Assembly (NCBI RefSeq): GCF_002939785.1 | Contig: NZ_MDEC01000003.1 | Location: 1 to 64,000, forward strand | Source: Xanthomonas codiaei | GTDB taxonomy: Bacteria; Pseudomonadota; Gammaproteobacteria; Xanthomonadales; Xanthomonadaceae | DNA length: 64,000 nucleotides | Direction: 5' to 3' | Shown here: positions 16,935 through 27,000 of the stretch, piece by piece | Position numbering within the stretch: position 1 is the stretch's first letter | Layout: each line of letters begins with the position of its first letter | Made by a program: the position numbers and the translations under genes | Notes under the pieces: model-generated | What the model saw: the letters and a program-made list of their open reading frames with translations, nothing else | Told to the model about the DNA's origin: nothing | Databases searched by the model: none

Positions 16935-18905
16935 ATGCGCCACGACGCGCAACCGCGCCAGCTCACCTTCCGCGCCGTCGTGCTGGCCATCGTGCTGGCG
17001 GTGGTGCTTTCGGCTGCCAACGCCTATCTCGGCCTGTTCGCCGGTTTGACCATCGCTACCGCCATTCCGGCGGCCGTGGTGTCGATGGGCGTGCTGCGCC
17101 TGCTCGGCGGCGGCACCATCCTGGAGAACAACATCGTCCAGACCGGCGCCTCGGCCGGGTCGTCGATCGCCGCCGGGGTGATCTTCACCATCCCGGCGCT
17201 GGTGATCATGGGCTACTGGCCGGACTTCAAGTACTGGTGGGTGCTGGGCATTGCCGGCATGGGCGGGCTGCTGGGCGTGCTGTTCTCGGTGCCGCTGCGG
17301 CGCTCGATGATCGTCGAAGACCCGCTGCCGTTCCCCGAGGGCAAGGCCGCGGCCGAGGTGCTCAAGGCCGGCGAAAATCCCGGCCCGGGCCTGAAGATCC
17401 TGGCGGTGTCCGGTGCCATCGGCGCGCTGGTCAAACTGGGTGCGGCCAGCGGCCTGCGCGTGATCCCCGATACCTGGGCGCAGGCCACCTACCTGGGCAG
17501 CAGCCGGCTGGTGGGCTATATCGGCACCAACCTGTCGCCAGCGCTGCTGGGCGTGGGCTATATCGTCGGCCTCAATGTAGGCATCGTGGTGCTGTCCGGC
17601 TCGATCCTGTCCTGGCACATCGCCATTCCGCTCTACCAGCAGTTCTTCATGGGCAGCGATCCGGCACTGGCGCAGAGCCTGGCCGGTGCGCCGGCAGCCG
17701 ATGCCGCGTTCGGCATCTGGGGCGCGAAGATCCGCTACCTGGGCGTGGGCGCGATGTTGATCGGCGGCGTGTGGACGCTGTTCTCGCTGCGCAAGTCGCT
17801 GTTGTCCGGCGTCAAGAGCGGCTTTGCCGCCGCGCGCAAGGGCGGTGGCGGCGTGGTGGCCGAGACCGAGCGCGACCTGCCGATGAAGTGGATGCTGGTG
17901 GCGCTGGTGCTGTGCACCTTGCCGCTGCTGGGCTTGTACCAGGCCATCGTGCAGCAGTGGCATGTATCGATCCCGATGACCATCATCATGATCGTGGCCG
18001 GCTTTTTGTTCGTGTCGGTGTCGGGCTACCTGGCGGGGCTGATCGGCTCGTCGAACAACCCGGTCTCCGGCATCACCATCTCCACCATCCTGTTCGCCTC
18101 GGCGGTGCTGGTGCTGCTGTTGGGCAAGAGCGGATTGGTGCCGGTGGGCATCGGTACCGCGCCGCTGGGCGCGGTGGCCGCGATCATGATCGGCGCGGTG
18201 GTGTGCTGCGCGGCGGCGGTGGGCGGCGACAACCTGCAGGATCTTAAGGCCGGTTACCTGGTCGGTGCCACGCCGTGGAAGCAGCAGCTGATGTTGGGCA
18301 TCGGTGCGTTTTCGTGCGCATTGATCATGGCGCCGGTGCTGAACCTGCTGGCCCAGGCCTACGGCATCGGCCCGGCCACGCCGCAGCATCCCAACTCGCT
18401 GGGCGCGCCGCAGGCCACGCTGATGGCCTCTGTGGCCAAGGGCCTGTTCGGCGGCCAGCTGCCGTGGAGCATGATCGCCATCGGTGCGGTGGTGGGGGCG
18501 GCCATCATCGCGCTGGACGAATGGTTGAAGGCCACCGGCAAACGTTTCCGCGTGCCGGTGTTGGCAGCGGCCATCGGTATCTACCTGCCGCTGGAGCTGA
18601 TGGTACCGATCTTCCTGGGGGGGCTGATCGCGCATCTGGTCGAGCGCTTCCACAACATCCGCGCCGACGATGAAGACGGCCGCGATCGCGTGCATCGCCC
18701 CGGCGTGCTGTTCGCGGCGGGCCTGATCACCGGCGAAGCGCTGATGGGCATCGCCATTGCCGTGCCGATCGTGCTGTCCAGCCGCGCCGATGTGCTGGCA
18801 TTGCCGGCGACGCTGCAACTCAACCAGTGGTTCGGCCTGGCCATCCTGGCGCTGGTCGGCTGGCTGCTGTATCGCGTGGGCAAGCGCGGCGAAAAGGCGG
18901 CCTGA
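16935..18905 (+). CDS. OPT-family oligopeptide transporter
   Basis: 656 residues, an integral membrane protein with about fourteen to sixteen hydrophobic segments. It matches the OPT family that takes up small peptides or metal chelates. Recognisable parts are NAYLGLFAGLTIATAIPAAV, the conserved ENNIVQTGASAGSSIAAGV segment, PFPEGKAAAEVLKAGE and GGDNLQDLKAGYLVGATPWK. The start at 16935 has an AGGGGAA Shine-Dalgarno sequence at the right distance; an ATG 21 bases upstream lacks one. Substrate is not predictable from sequence. Confidence 0.9.
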   Translation: MRHDAQPRQLTFRAVVLAIVLAVVLSAANAYLGLFAGLTIATAIPAAVVSMGVLRLLGGGTILENNIVQTGASAGSSIAAGVIFTIPALVIMGYWPDFKYWWVLGIAGMGGLLGVLFSVPLRRSMIVEDPLPFPEGKAAAEVLKAGENPGPGLKILAVSGAIGALVKLGAASGLRVIPDTWAQATYLGSSRLVGYIGTNLSPALLGVGYIVGLNVGIVVLSGSILSWHIAIPLYQQFFMGSDPALAQSLAGAPAADAAFGIWGAKIRYLGVGAMLIGGVWTLFSLRKSLLSGVKSGFAAARKGGGGVVAETERDLPMKWMLVALVLCTLPLLGLYQAIVQQWHVSIPMTIIMIVAGFLFVSVSGYLAGLIGSSNNPVSGITISTILFASAVLVLLLGKSGLVPVGIGTAPLGAVAAIMIGAVVCCAAAVGGDNLQDLKAGYLVGATPWKQQLMLGIGAFSCALIMAPVLNLLAQAYGIGPATPQHPNSLGAPQATLMASVAKGLFGGQLPWSMIAIGAVVGAAIIALDEWLKATGKRFRVPVLAAAIGIYLPLELMVPIFLGGLIAHLVERFHNIRADDEDGRDRVHRPGVLFAAGLITGEALMGIAIAVPIVLSSRADVLALPATLQLNQWFGLAILALVGWLLYRVGKRGEKAA

Positions 18906-18918
18906 GCCTGCGTTGGAA

Positions 18919-18945
18919 ATGGCGCATGCCGATTGCATGCGCCAT
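18919..18945 (+). terminator. Hairpin after the OPT transporter gene
   Basis: Perfect 11-bp inverted repeat ATGGCGCATGC / GCATGCGCCAT with a 5-nt loop, beginning 13 bases after the stop codon. Only a short pyrimidine stretch follows, so it is a weak intrinsic terminator or an mRNA-stabilising hairpin. Confidence 0.5.
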
Positions 18946-19425
18946 CTCGATGTGGCACCCCATGCAGGCGCATGGGCCGGACATGGCGGCCTCTGCGCCG
19001 CTGCGATATCGATGTCTGCCGCAGCGTGGGTCGAACGCCCCATAACGCCACTTTGCGCCGGCTTTACGCCAGGCACCGCCGCTGCGGATAGCGACTTTAT
19101 GCCCCTACTCCGTATCGTGCCGTCTCTCGCACGCATGGTGCGCCAAGGGGGCTGCATGCTTCGACCGACCCGATGACACAACCCGACGCAGGCCGTCGTT
19201 GTCGCTAGTACCGCTTCGTTTGTCTATCGCGCATTCCCATCGCACACCGATGTGCGCGCGGCGATGCCGGCGACATGCACGACGCGATGCAACCCTGGCC
19301 TGCGCGTACGCCGTTTGCCCATCACGGCAGCGGCGCTGCCTTGCGCCGCGATACAGCTTATTTTCCTACTCATTCAACCCTGGCCGATCGTTCGATCTTC
19401 CAGCGGTTCACCCTGGATCACCGTC
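18946..19425. other. Intergenic stretch upstream of the MetA-like gene
   Basis: About 480 bases with no supported gene. The part next to the following gene (around 19355-19385) is relatively AT-rich (TTATTTTCCTACTCATTC) and is the likely promoter region, but no clear -35/-10 pair can be assigned. Confidence 0.4.
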
Positions 19426-20268
19426 ATGCAAACCCTCGCTTCACGCGCTTCCACCGCAACCCGCCGCCCATTGCTCGCCCTCGCTATCGCCGGCCTGCTG
19501 GGCAGTCTTGTCTTTCAGGCCCAGGCGCAGGACGCCACCGAGGCCGCGCTGTGCACCGACCGCCCGACCAAGGCCAATGCCACCTGCACGGTGCCAGCCG
19601 GCGCCTGGCAGCTGGAGACCGATATCGGCAACTACATCCGCGATACCCAGCCCGGCACGCGCACGGAAACGGCGTACTTCACCAATCCCACGCTCAAGGT
19701 CGGCATCAGCGAGCGTATCGATCTGCAGCTCAACTGGGCCCCGCAGCTGCAGGTCAAAAGCACCGATCGTGCAACCGGCGAGCGCAGCAGTCTGAGCGGC
19801 GGTGGCGACATCTATCTGCGCATGAAGGCGCGCTTCTACGAAAGCGATACCGCCACTGTCGCGGTACTGCCATTCGTCAAGGCGCCCACCGCGCGCACCG
19901 GCCTGGGCAATGACGAATGGGAAGGGGGCGTTGCATTGCCGATCAATTTCGCCTTGCCCAACAGCTTCTCATTGACCTTCGGTCCTGAGGTCGACTGGCT
20001 GGCCGACAGCGATGGCAGCGGCAAGCATGTGGCGATCATCAACCTGATCAACCTGGCGCGGCCGCTGACGCCCCGATTCTCGATGGCGGTGGAGCTGTGG
20101 TCCTCGATCAATCGCGACCCTGCGCAGACCGTCGAACAGGCGTCGGCCGATATCGCGGCCATCTATCTGCTGAATCCGCTGCTGCAGCTGGACGTGGGCG
20201 CCAACTTCGGCCTCAACGACCGCACCCCCGACACCCAGGTCTACGTGGGGCTGTCGCACCGGTTCTGA
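19426..20268 (+). CDS. Outer-membrane beta-barrel protein of the phenol-degradation MetA type
   Basis: 280 residues. A signal peptide (ATRRPLLALAIAGLLGSLVF, cleavage after AQAQ) leads into a beta-rich protein with alternating hydrophobic strands and the C-terminal Phe (GLSHRF) typical of outer-membrane barrels. The segment CTDRPTKANATCTVPAGAWQ followed by LETDI is typical of the MetA-pathway family. Such proteins are proposed to be outer-membrane channels for hydrophobic compounds; the substrate is unknown. The start at 19426 is fixed by the signal peptide. It is a single-gene unit. Confidence 0.8.
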   Translation: MQTLASRASTATRRPLLALAIAGLLGSLVFQAQAQDATEAALCTDRPTKANATCTVPAGAWQLETDIGNYIRDTQPGTRTETAYFTNPTLKVGISERIDLQLNWAPQLQVKSTDRATGERSSLSGGGDIYLRMKARFYESDTATVAVLPFVKAPTARTGLGNDEWEGGVALPINFALPNSFSLTFGPEVDWLADSDGSGKHVAIINLINLARPLTPRFSMAVELWSSINRDPAQTVEQASADIAAIYLLNPLLQLDVGANFGLNDRTPDTQVYVGLSHRF

Positions 20269-20398
20269 ATCGCTCAGCGGCCCCTGCCACATCGAGTCGG
20301 CAAGGTGCAGGCGATACGCCGCGTGCATGAGCGCAGGCCTTTGCACGTGCGCCGCAGCAACGCCTACCATCGACGTTTTGCCGTTGCAGGAATCGCCG

Positions 20399-22519
20399 AT
20401 GAAGCTGCGTCACGCCGTATTGCCCCTGTGCCTGTTGGCCGCCTTGCCGCACCTCGCCGCCGCGCGCGGCTTCGATGTGCGCGACATGGTGGCGCTGGAC
20501 CGGGTGTCCTCGCCCACGCTCAGCCCCGACGGCAGCGTGGTCGTGTTCGCCAAACGCCAGGCCAAGACCGGCAATGGCAAGCCCGCCACCAGCCTGTGGG
20601 TGCGCAACCTGCGCACCCGCGATCTGGCGCCGCCCAAGCGGCTCACCCCGGACGGATGGAACGTCAACAGCCCGGCGTTGTCGCCCGACGGCAAGACGGT
20701 GTATTTCCTCGGCAGCAAGTCCGGCAGCCAGCAGCTGTACGCGCAAGCGCTGGCCGGCGGCACGCCGCAGCAGCTCACCGCCTTTGCGGTGGACGTGGAC
20801 AGCTACAAGCTCTCGCCCGACGGCAAGCGCATCGCCTTCAGTGCCGGCGTGTTCCAGGACTGCGGTTCGGACCTGGGCTGCACCAAGAAGAAGTTGGGCG
20901 AGCGCAAGAACAGCAAGGCCAGCGGCGTGGTCTACGACCAGCTGTTCGTGCGCCATTGGGACACCTGGAACGATGGCCGCCGCAATACCTTGTTCGTGGC
21001 CGACCTGCCCGCCGCCGGCGCCAAGGCCGTGGCCGGGGCGTCGGCGATCAGCGCCACCCTGGCCGGCGACGCGCCGTCCAAGCCGTTCGGTGGCAACGAC
21101 GACTACGCCTGGTCACCCGATGGCGCCAGCGTAGTGGCCAGCGTGCGCATCCCGCAGCCGCATGGCCCGGAAGCGGGCAGGAATGCCAAGGCCGGCGCCA
21201 AGCCCACCGGCAACGACGAATCCTGGCAGACCAACTTCGACCTGTACCGCCTGGATGCCAGCGGCAAGTCCGCTCCGGTCAATTTGACTGCGTCCAACCC
21301 GGCCTGGGACGCCGGCCCGGTGTTCAGCGCCGATGGCAGGACGCTGTACTACCGCGCCATGAAGCGCCCCGGTTTCGAGGCCGACCGCTTCGGCCTGATG
21401 GCGATGGACGTGGCCAGCGGCAAGACCCGCGAGATTGCGCCCAAGTGGGATCGCTCGGCCGGCGAGATCGTGCTGAGCGAAGACGGCGCCAGCCTCTACA
21501 CCAGTGCCGACGACCTCGGCGAGCATCCGCTGTTCAAGATCGATATCGCCAGCGGCGAGGTGACCAAGCTGGTGGGCGAGGGCAGCGTGCATGCGCCGAC
21601 GCTGGCCGGCAGCACGCTGGCGTTTACCCGCAGCTCGCTCAAGAGCGGTGACCAGATCTTCGTCAGCGATGCGCAAGGCCAGGGGGTGCGTGCCATCACC
21701 CAGAGCGCCGCCGAGCAGCTGCCCGACGTACAGTTCGGCGACTACGAACAGTTCAAGTTCAAGGGCTGGAACAACGACACCGTGTATGGCTATGTGGTCA
21801 AGCCGTACAACTACCAGGAAGGCAAGACCTATCCGGTGGCGTTCCTGATCCACGGCGGCCCGCAGGGCAGTTTCGGCAACGGCTGGAGCAATCGCTGGAA
21901 TCCGCAGACCTACGCCGGCCAGGGCTATGCAGTGGTGATGATCGACTTCCATGGCTCCACCGGCTATGGCCAGGACTTCACCGACGCGATCAGCCAGCAT
22001 TGGGGCGACCGCCCGCTGGAAGACCTGCAGAAGGGCTGGGCGGCCGCGCAGAAGCAATATGGCTTCCTCGACGGCGACAAGGCGTGTGCATTGGGCGCCA
22101 GCTATGGCGGCTACATGGTCTACTGGATGGCAGGCAACTGGAATCAACCGTGGAAGTGCCTGGTCGACCATGACGGCGTGTTCGACAACCGCACCATGGG
22201 CTACGCCACCGAGGAATTGTGGTTCAGCGAATGGGAGAACGGCGGCACGCCGTGGCAGAACCCGACCGGCTACGAGAAGTTCAACCCGGTGCTGCACGTG
22301 GACAAGTGGAAGGTGCCGATGCTGGTGATCCACGGCCAGCAGGATTTCCGCATCCCGGTCGAGCAGGGCCTGGCCGCATTCACCGCGCTGCAGCGCAAGG
22401 GCATCGAATCCAAGTTCCTGTACTTCCCGGACGAGAACCACTGGGTGCTCAAGCCGGACAACAGCATCCTGTGGCACGACACCGTCAATGGCTGGTTGAA
22501 GCGGCATATCGGCCAGTAA
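20399..22519 (+). CDS. Secreted S9-family peptidase (prolyl oligopeptidase/dipeptidyl aminopeptidase type)
   Basis: 706 residues. The signal peptide MKLRHAVLPLCLLAALPHLA is followed by a beta-propeller region with WD40-like/TolB-like repeats (SPTLSPDG, SPALSPDGKTVYF, AWSPDG). The carboxyl-terminal alpha/beta hydrolase has nucleophile Ser at about residue 568 in GASYGGYM, an Asp in HGQQDFRIP and His at about 681 in ENHWVL, so the triad is intact. These enzymes cleave short peptides, often after Pro or dipeptides, in the periplasm. The ATG at 20399 begins the signal peptide. It is a single-gene unit; a hairpin follows the stop. Confidence 0.9.
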   Translation: MKLRHAVLPLCLLAALPHLAAARGFDVRDMVALDRVSSPTLSPDGSVVVFAKRQAKTGNGKPATSLWVRNLRTRDLAPPKRLTPDGWNVNSPALSPDGKTVYFLGSKSGSQQLYAQALAGGTPQQLTAFAVDVDSYKLSPDGKRIAFSAGVFQDCGSDLGCTKKKLGERKNSKASGVVYDQLFVRHWDTWNDGRRNTLFVADLPAAGAKAVAGASAISATLAGDAPSKPFGGNDDYAWSPDGASVVASVRIPQPHGPEAGRNAKAGAKPTGNDESWQTNFDLYRLDASGKSAPVNLTASNPAWDAGPVFSADGRTLYYRAMKRPGFEADRFGLMAMDVASGKTREIAPKWDRSAGEIVLSEDGASLYTSADDLGEHPLFKIDIASGEVTKLVGEGSVHAPTLAGSTLAFTRSSLKSGDQIFVSDAQGQGVRAITQSAAEQLPDVQFGDYEQFKFKGWNNDTVYGYVVKPYNYQEGKTYPVAFLIHGGPQGSFGNGWSNRWNPQTYAGQGYAVVMIDFHGSTGYGQDFTDAISQHWGDRPLEDLQKGWAAAQKQYGFLDGDKACALGASYGGYMVYWMAGNWNQPWKCLVDHDGVFDNRTMGYATEELWFSEWENGGTPWQNPTGYEKFNPVLHVDKWKVPMLVIHGQQDFRIPVEQGLAAFTALQRKGIESKFLYFPDENHWVLKPDNSILWHDTVNGWLKRHIGQ

Positions 22520-22526
22520 GCTGTGC

Positions 22527-22563
22527 CATCCCGGCATGTCGCGCGCAGCGGCGTGCCGGGATG
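22527..22563 (+). terminator. Hairpin after the S9 peptidase gene
   Basis: Inverted repeat CATCCCGGCA / TGCCGGGATG, 10 bp perfect, starting seven bases past the stop codon, with a GC-rich 17-nt loop that can pair further. There is no T-run, so the terminator role is tentative. Confidence 0.45.
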
Positions 22564-22895
22564 ATGGTCGGCCGTTACGGGCAATGTGGATCGATCTGCA
22601 GCGACGTTCCGGCGTGCTGTCCGCACCGCGCATCGCGCACCGCAATCCGGACCCCGGCGCGCCGGGGCCATTGCTGCGCTGCAATCGGCGCAGCGCTGCG
22701 TCGTCATCGGGAGCGTGCAAGCGCCGTGCCTGCTCCGCGCATGCCTTGCGCGCAATGCAGGAGGATGAGTTCGCTTGTGGGGCGCCGCCGACGCAATGGC
22801 AGCTGATCGGCCAGCGGCGTCATCTCCCGCACGTCATGTGGACGTGCCAAAATAGCGCTTCCTTAACTTCTCCAATCCCTGCCAGGATCGCAAGG
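22564..22895. other. Intergenic stretch without a supported gene
   Basis: About 330 bases between the S9 peptidase and the next secreted protein. An open frame joined to the next gene covers it, but its sequence is Arg/Ala/Cys-rich chance translation with no family content. The AT-richer part (around 22845-22870, AAAATAGCGCTTCCTTAAC) is a likely promoter area. Confidence 0.4.
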
Positions 22896-23390
22896 ATGTC
22901 GCGTATGCGCACGTTTGCCCGCCCCGCCATGTTGGCGCTCGCCTTGATGTTCAGCCCTGCCTGGAGCGCCGTACCGCGGCCTGCAGCGGCCGCGGCTGCA
23001 CATACCCAGGTCGCGGCGACACCTGTGGCCGGCACGACCAACGATGCGGCCAACAGCGAGTTGCTGGTGCCGCTGCCGGCGTCGCTGAAGTCGGGCATGA
23101 GCTACCGCGCGTTCTCGCAGGCGATCGCCGAACAGGGCTGGCAGCCGGTCGACCCGCTGGCTGCCGACAGCTGCATGGCGGCTGGCGATTGCGAGATCGA
23201 ATTCGTCGCAGCCACCGCCGGCGCGCGCCTGCGTGTGCAGGTGGGCTCGCAGGCTGGCGCGGCAGTCGTGCAGGGCTGGGCGGCACGGCGCACGCCGGCC
23301 GATCGTATGGGTGCCACCAGTGCCTCGCTCGACAGCGCCAAGGCCGGCCCCGCTGCCGCCACGGCCACCGTGGCCGAAGACCCGCGCTGA
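22896..23390 (+). CDS. Secreted Ala-rich protein of unknown function
   Basis: 164 residues. A signal peptide (RTFARPAMLALALMFSPAW, cleavage near SAVP) is followed by an Ala/Thr-rich linker and a small domain with two close cysteines (DSCMAAGDCEIEF) that probably form a disulphide. The middle part (GMSYRAFSQAIAEQGWQPVD) reads as a short helix-plus-strand domain. I do not recognise a family. Two starts are possible, 22896 and 22905; each has a purine-rich AGGA-type sequence about eight bases upstream. Probably periplasmic. Confidence 0.6.
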   Translation: MSRMRTFARPAMLALALMFSPAWSAVPRPAAAAAAHTQVAATPVAGTTNDAANSELLVPLPASLKSGMSYRAFSQAIAEQGWQPVDPLAADSCMAAGDCEIEFVAATAGARLRVQVGSQAGAAVVQGWAARRTPADRMGATSASLDSAKAGPAAATATVAEDPR

Positions 23391-23521
23391 GCGCCTGCAG
23401 GCCGCGCGGTCCGTGCGGTCCGTGCGGCGTATCGTCACGCACACGTTGATGGTGTTCGCAGGGAGTGCGGCGTCGCCGTCCGATTGCCGCGCCTTTCCTG
23501 GTCACGAGCCCACCGTCCTGC

Positions 23522-24247
23522 ATGAAGAGCATCGATCCTGCCGATCTGGAAGCGTTGTTCGATGCCGTGCCGGACGTGCTGTTCTTCGTCAAGGATCGCG
23601 AGGGTCGCTACACCCACGTCAACCAGACCATGCTGCGGCGGCTGGGGCTGAAATCGCGCAAGGAGCTGATCGGCAAGCGCGTTGCCGAGGTCTACCCGAG
23701 CGGGCTGGGCGCCAACTACGCCAATCAGGACGAGCAGGTGCTGGCTGGCGAGGTGATCGACAACCTGCTGGAACTGCATCTGTTCGCCAACCGCGAGCCG
23801 GGCTGGTGCCTGACCTGCAAGCGTCCCCTGCTGGTGGAGGGCAAGGTGCAGGGCATCATCGGCATCTCGCGCGATCTTGGCCCTCAGGACGGGCACGAAT
23901 CGCAGTACGAAAAGCTGCGGCTGGCGCTGGCCTACCTCAACGCCAACTACGCGCAGAACGTGCGCATGCAGGCGCTGGTGGAGATCACCGGGTTCTCGAT
24001 GTCCAAGCTGCAGCGTTCGTTCCGCAAGGTCTTCCAGCTCACCCCGCAGCAGGTGCTGGCCAAGTTGCGCCTGCAGATGGCCATGCATCTGCTGCACGGC
24101 GACAAGAGCCTGACCGAGATCGGCCACGCCTGCGGCTTCAGCGACCAGAGCGCATTTGCACGGCAATTCAAGCTGGCAGTGGGCATGACCCCGCGCGAGT
24201 ATCGCGCGCTGGCGAATGCTGCACAGTTTCCTGCCGAAAACGGCTGA
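23522..24247 (+). CDS. PAS-domain AraC-family transcription regulator
   Basis: 241 residues. The amino-terminal PAS domain (about 5-120) includes VPDVLFFVKDREGRYTHVN and IIGISRDLG. The AraC-type double helix-turn-helix (about 140-232) includes ALVEITGFSMSKLQRSFRKV and SLTEIGHACGFSDQSAFARQ. The PAS domain probably senses a small ligand or redox state and the AraC domain binds DNA. No effector or target can be read from context: the gene stands alone, about 130 bases after the secreted protein gene. The start at 23522 begins the PAS domain. Confidence 0.85.
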   Translation: MKSIDPADLEALFDAVPDVLFFVKDREGRYTHVNQTMLRRLGLKSRKELIGKRVAEVYPSGLGANYANQDEQVLAGEVIDNLLELHLFANREPGWCLTCKRPLLVEGKVQGIIGISRDLGPQDGHESQYEKLRLALAYLNANYAQNVRMQALVEITGFSMSKLQRSFRKVFQLTPQQVLAKLRLQMAMHLLHGDKSLTEIGHACGFSDQSAFARQFKLAVGMTPREYRALANAAQFPAENG

Positions 24248-24307
24248 AAGCGGCTGACAAGATTTAGTCAAAGGCTCGGGTAGTCGAGGGCGCAGCGTCC
24301 TCACCAC

Positions 24308-24376
24308 GTGCGGGACACGCCGTGAATCCGTCCATGGAGGCTCGGTGGCGGCATCCATGCCGCCAACGGTCCCGCA
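24308..24376 (-). repeat. Palindromic intergenic repeat, copy 1 (inverted)
   Basis: Contains the palindrome TGGCGGCAT-CC-ATGCCGCCA (24346-24365). On the minus strand the unit reads GCGGGACCGTTGGCGGCATG onward and ends in GCGTGTCCCGC. It matches copy 2 over about 65 bases with roughly 80 percent identity by eye, in the opposite orientation. Confidence 0.65.
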
Positions 24377-24542
24377 AGCGGCGAGGACACCGCGCCAGGA
24401 CGTTGGTCGGTCGCTTGGTAAAAAAGCCGGCAGTCTCGTGCGACGCGTTGGCGTGCTGGTCCGAGTCGCGGAGCGATACCTAGCCGATCAGGCGTACGTC
24501 CGGCATGGCTTGCAGCCTTGGACACCGACTATCGCGATTGGT

Positions 24543-24644
24543 CCTTGCCCGCCCACCGTCGCGGGACCTTTGGCGGCATGGATGCCGCCAAAGAGCTTAC
24601 ATGGACGTACTTGCAGCGTGTCCTGCGATGGTGGGCGGGCAAGG
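24543..24644 (+). repeat. Palindromic intergenic repeat, copy 2, with 15-bp perfect terminal inverted repeats
   Basis: The ends CCTTGCCCGCCCACC (24543-24557) and GGTGGGCGGGCAAGG (24630-24644) are perfect inverted repeats, and pairing continues inward (GTCGCGGGAC against GTCCTGCGAT). The centre holds TTTGGCGGCAT-GG-ATGCCGCCAAA (24569-24592). The whole could fold into a cruciform. The core is shared with copy 1. The size and layout suggest a MITE or REP-like mobile remnant. Confidence 0.65.
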
Positions 24645-24897
24645 GCCCTGCAGCCTGGTCGCAGATATCCGCTCCACAACCGATCTCTTCGCGCGCGATC
24701 CACGCAATCACTCCACGGCGAGCAAGATTTCCGAGTCAGTCATGGCGGCATATCGATAGCGCTCAAACGCTGAGCGCGTCGTGTGCGCTGTGTCCTCGCA
24801 AAAACAGGATATTGATAAGGTGCGAATGAAACGCAATGGGCGCGAAACGACATGACAGTCGGTCGCGCCCAAGTTTGCAGCACCTTTGCGGATGCGG

Positions 24898-27000
24898 TTA
24901 CGGCAGCATGCGCACCTTCGGCTCGCGCGCCCACTGGCGGGTCTTGGCCGCAGCGATGAAGGCCTTGGTGTCGGCGGCCGGCACGATGCCTGCGTCCTTG
25001 CCGACATTGCCTGCCTTGAGCAGCAGCTGCGCGCCGTCGTCGAAGGCAATGGCTTTCAGATGCGCCCAGGCATTGCTGACGAAGTCCAGTGCGGCCGATT
25101 CGTTGGTCAGCTGTTTCGCCGCTTCCGAGGACAACAGCACCGCCACCGCATCGAACACGATCGATGGCGTACCGGCCAGCTGTCCGTCGGCCGCCAGTTG
25201 CTTGCCATCGCTGAGCTTGGCACCACCGAGCTTGGGCGCGACGATCTTGACCGTGGCACCTGCGGCCTCGGCCGCCTTGCGCACGGCCTTGATCGCGGCG
25301 GCATCGGAACCGTCGTGGATCAGGATGCCCACGGTGCGGCCCTGCAAGGTGTCCTTCATCTTGCCGATCAGCTGCAGGGCTGGCGATAACGGCATGTCGG
25401 TGGGCGCGACAGCGGCAGGCGGGGCAGGCGGCAGGCGGGTCATGCCCATGCCGTCGGCCACGCGCTTGGCCAGGCTTTCATCGATGTGTCGCAGGTGGCC
25501 GACGATGGCCTCACGCACGTGCGCGGTTTCCACCTTGGACAGCTCGAACACCAGGGCCGAAGCGATATGCGCCTGTTCCGGCGCTGTCTGGCTGCGGAAG
25601 AACAGCCGCGCCTGGCTGTAATGGTCGGCAAAGCTCTCCGCGCGCACGCGGCCCTTTGCGCCATTCTCGGCCGGCGTGGCGTGGCTGGGAAATCCACGCA
25701 GCGCCTCGCGCGGTGCATCGGCTTGCAACGAGCTCGGCTCGTAGGCCACCCGACCCTTCGGCACGCCCATCTGCATATGTCCATCGCGCTGGTTGTTGGC
25801 GAATGGGCACTTGGGCGCGTTGATCGGAATCTGATGGAAGTTCGGCCCGCCCAGGCGGCTCAACTGTGTATCCAGATACGAGAACAGACGGCCTTGCAGC
25901 AACGGGTCGTTGCTGAAGTCGATGCCGGGCACGATGTTGGCCGGGCAGTACGCGACCTGCTCGGTTTCCGCAAAGAAATTGTCCGGCCAACGGTCCAGCA
26001 CCATGCGCCCGACAATCTGCAGCGGCACCAATTCTTCCGGGATGACCTTGGTGGAATCCAGATGATCGAACGGAAACGCGTCGGCCTCCGCCTCGGTGAA
26101 GAGCTGCACGCCCAATTCCCATTCCGGGAAGTCGCCGTTCTGGATGGCTTCGAACAGGTCGCGGCGCTGGAAGTCCGGGTCGGCGCCAGCAATCTTCACC
26201 GCCTCGTCCCAGATGGTGGACTGCAGGCCGAGCTTGGGCCGCCAATGGAATTTGACGAACGTGCTTTCACCCTTCTCGTTGAGGAAGCGGAAGCTGTGGA
26301 TGCCGAAGCCTTCGATCATGCGCAGCGAACGCGGAATGGTGCGGTCGCTCATCGCCCACATGATCATGTGCATGGATTCGGGCGACAGCGAAATGAAATC
26401 CCAGAACGTGTCGTGCGCGCTGGCCGCCTGCGGGAAACCGCGATCCGGTTCCATCTTCACCGCATGGATCAGGTCGGGGAACTTCATCGCGTCCTGGATG
26501 AAGAACACCGGGATGTTGTTGCCCACCAGATCCCAATTGCCTTCCTTGGTATAGAACTTCACCGCAAAGCCGCGCACATCGCGCGGCGTATCCACCGAGC
26601 CCGCGCCGCCTGCCACTGTGGAAAAGCGCGTGAACAACGGCGTCTTCTCGCCCACCTCGGTAAAGATCTTGGCGGTGGTGTACTGGCTCAACGACTTGGT
26701 CAACTCGAAGTAGCCATGGGCGGCACTGCCGCGCGCATGCACGATGCGCTCGGGGATACGCTCGTGATCGAAATGGGTGATCTTCTCGCGCAGGATGAAA
26801 TCTTCCAGCAACGTCGGCCCGCGCGCAGTGGCGCGCAGCGAGTTCTGGTTGTCGCCAACGGGAATGCCCTGGTTGGTGGTCAGCTGCGGATGCGTACCGC
26901 CTGCTTTCTGGTGCAATTCGTCGCCGGTGCCGCGCACGTCGTGCGCAGCTGCGGAATTGCCGACAGCAGTCGGCTGTACGGATTTGGGGGACTTGGCCAT
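24898..27000 (-). CDS. katE: Large-subunit monofunctional catalase (HPII/KatE type)
   Basis: 700 residues, the length of clade 2 large-subunit catalases. It decomposes hydrogen peroxide. The catalytic His is in [13 protein letters not shown], the Asn in [13 protein letters not shown], and the haem-ligand Tyr in [13 protein letters not shown]. The carboxyl-terminal 150 residues (from about [19 protein letters not shown]) form the flavodoxin/DJ-1-like extra domain of KatE. The start MAKSPKSVQ at 27000 precedes a typical KatE amino arm. The gene stands alone; the nearby aldo/keto reductase is 200 bases upstream on the same strand. KatE in related bacteria is induced in stationary phase and by peroxide; no OxyR site could be recognised. 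Confidence 0.93.
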   Translation of the reverse strand: MAKSPKSVQPTAVGNSAAAHDVRGTGDELHQKAGGTHPQLTTNQGIPVGDNQNSLRATARGPTLLEDFILREKITHFDHERIPERIVHARGSAAHGYFELTKSLSQYTTAKIFTEVGEKTPLFTRFSTVAGGAGSVDTPRDVRGFAVKFYTKEGNWDLVGNNIPVFFIQDAMKFPDLIHAVKMEPDRGFPQAASAHDTFWDFISLSPESMHMIMWAMSDRTIPRSLRMIEGFGIHSFRFLNEKGESTFVKFHWRPKLGLQSTIWDEAVKIAGADPDFQRRDLFEAIQNGDFPEWELGVQLFTEAEADAFPFDHLDSTKVIPEELVPLQIVGRMVLDRWPDNFFAETEQVAYCPANIVPGIDFSNDPLLQGRLFSYLDTQLSRLGGPNFHQIPINAPKCPFANNQRDGHMQMGVPKGRVAYEPSSLQADAPREALRGFPSHATPAENGAKGRVRAESFADHYSQARLFFRSQTAPEQAHIASALVFELSKVETAHVREAIVGHLRHIDESLAKRVADGMGMTRLPPAPPAAVAPTDMPLSPALQLIGKMKDTLQGRTVGILIHDGSDAAAIKAVRKAAEAAGATVKIVAPKLGGAKLSDGKQLAADGQLAGTPSIVFDAVAVLLSSEAAKQLTNESAALDFVSNAWAHLKAIAFDDGAQLLLKAGNVGKDAGIVPAADTKAFIAAAKTRQWAREPKVRMLP

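Larger units (their letters stand above)
24248..24897. other. Repeat-rich intergenic stretch without a supported gene
   Basis: 650 bases between the AraC-type regulator (plus) and catalase (minus), whose 3' ends face each other. Its main content is two related palindromic repeats listed separately. Open frames here translate the repeat on either strand (both contain LAAWMPP-like peptides), which shows that they are repeat-derived chance frames. Confidence 0.5.

Noticed and set aside
24245..24290. Possible further copy of the 14348 repeat (GCGGCTGACAAG...)
   Set aside because: Only the first twelve or so bases resemble it; too weak to call.
24301..24773. Short open frames with shared LAAWMPP peptides on both strands
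   Set aside because: The likeness comes from the inverted DNA repeat, not from coding.
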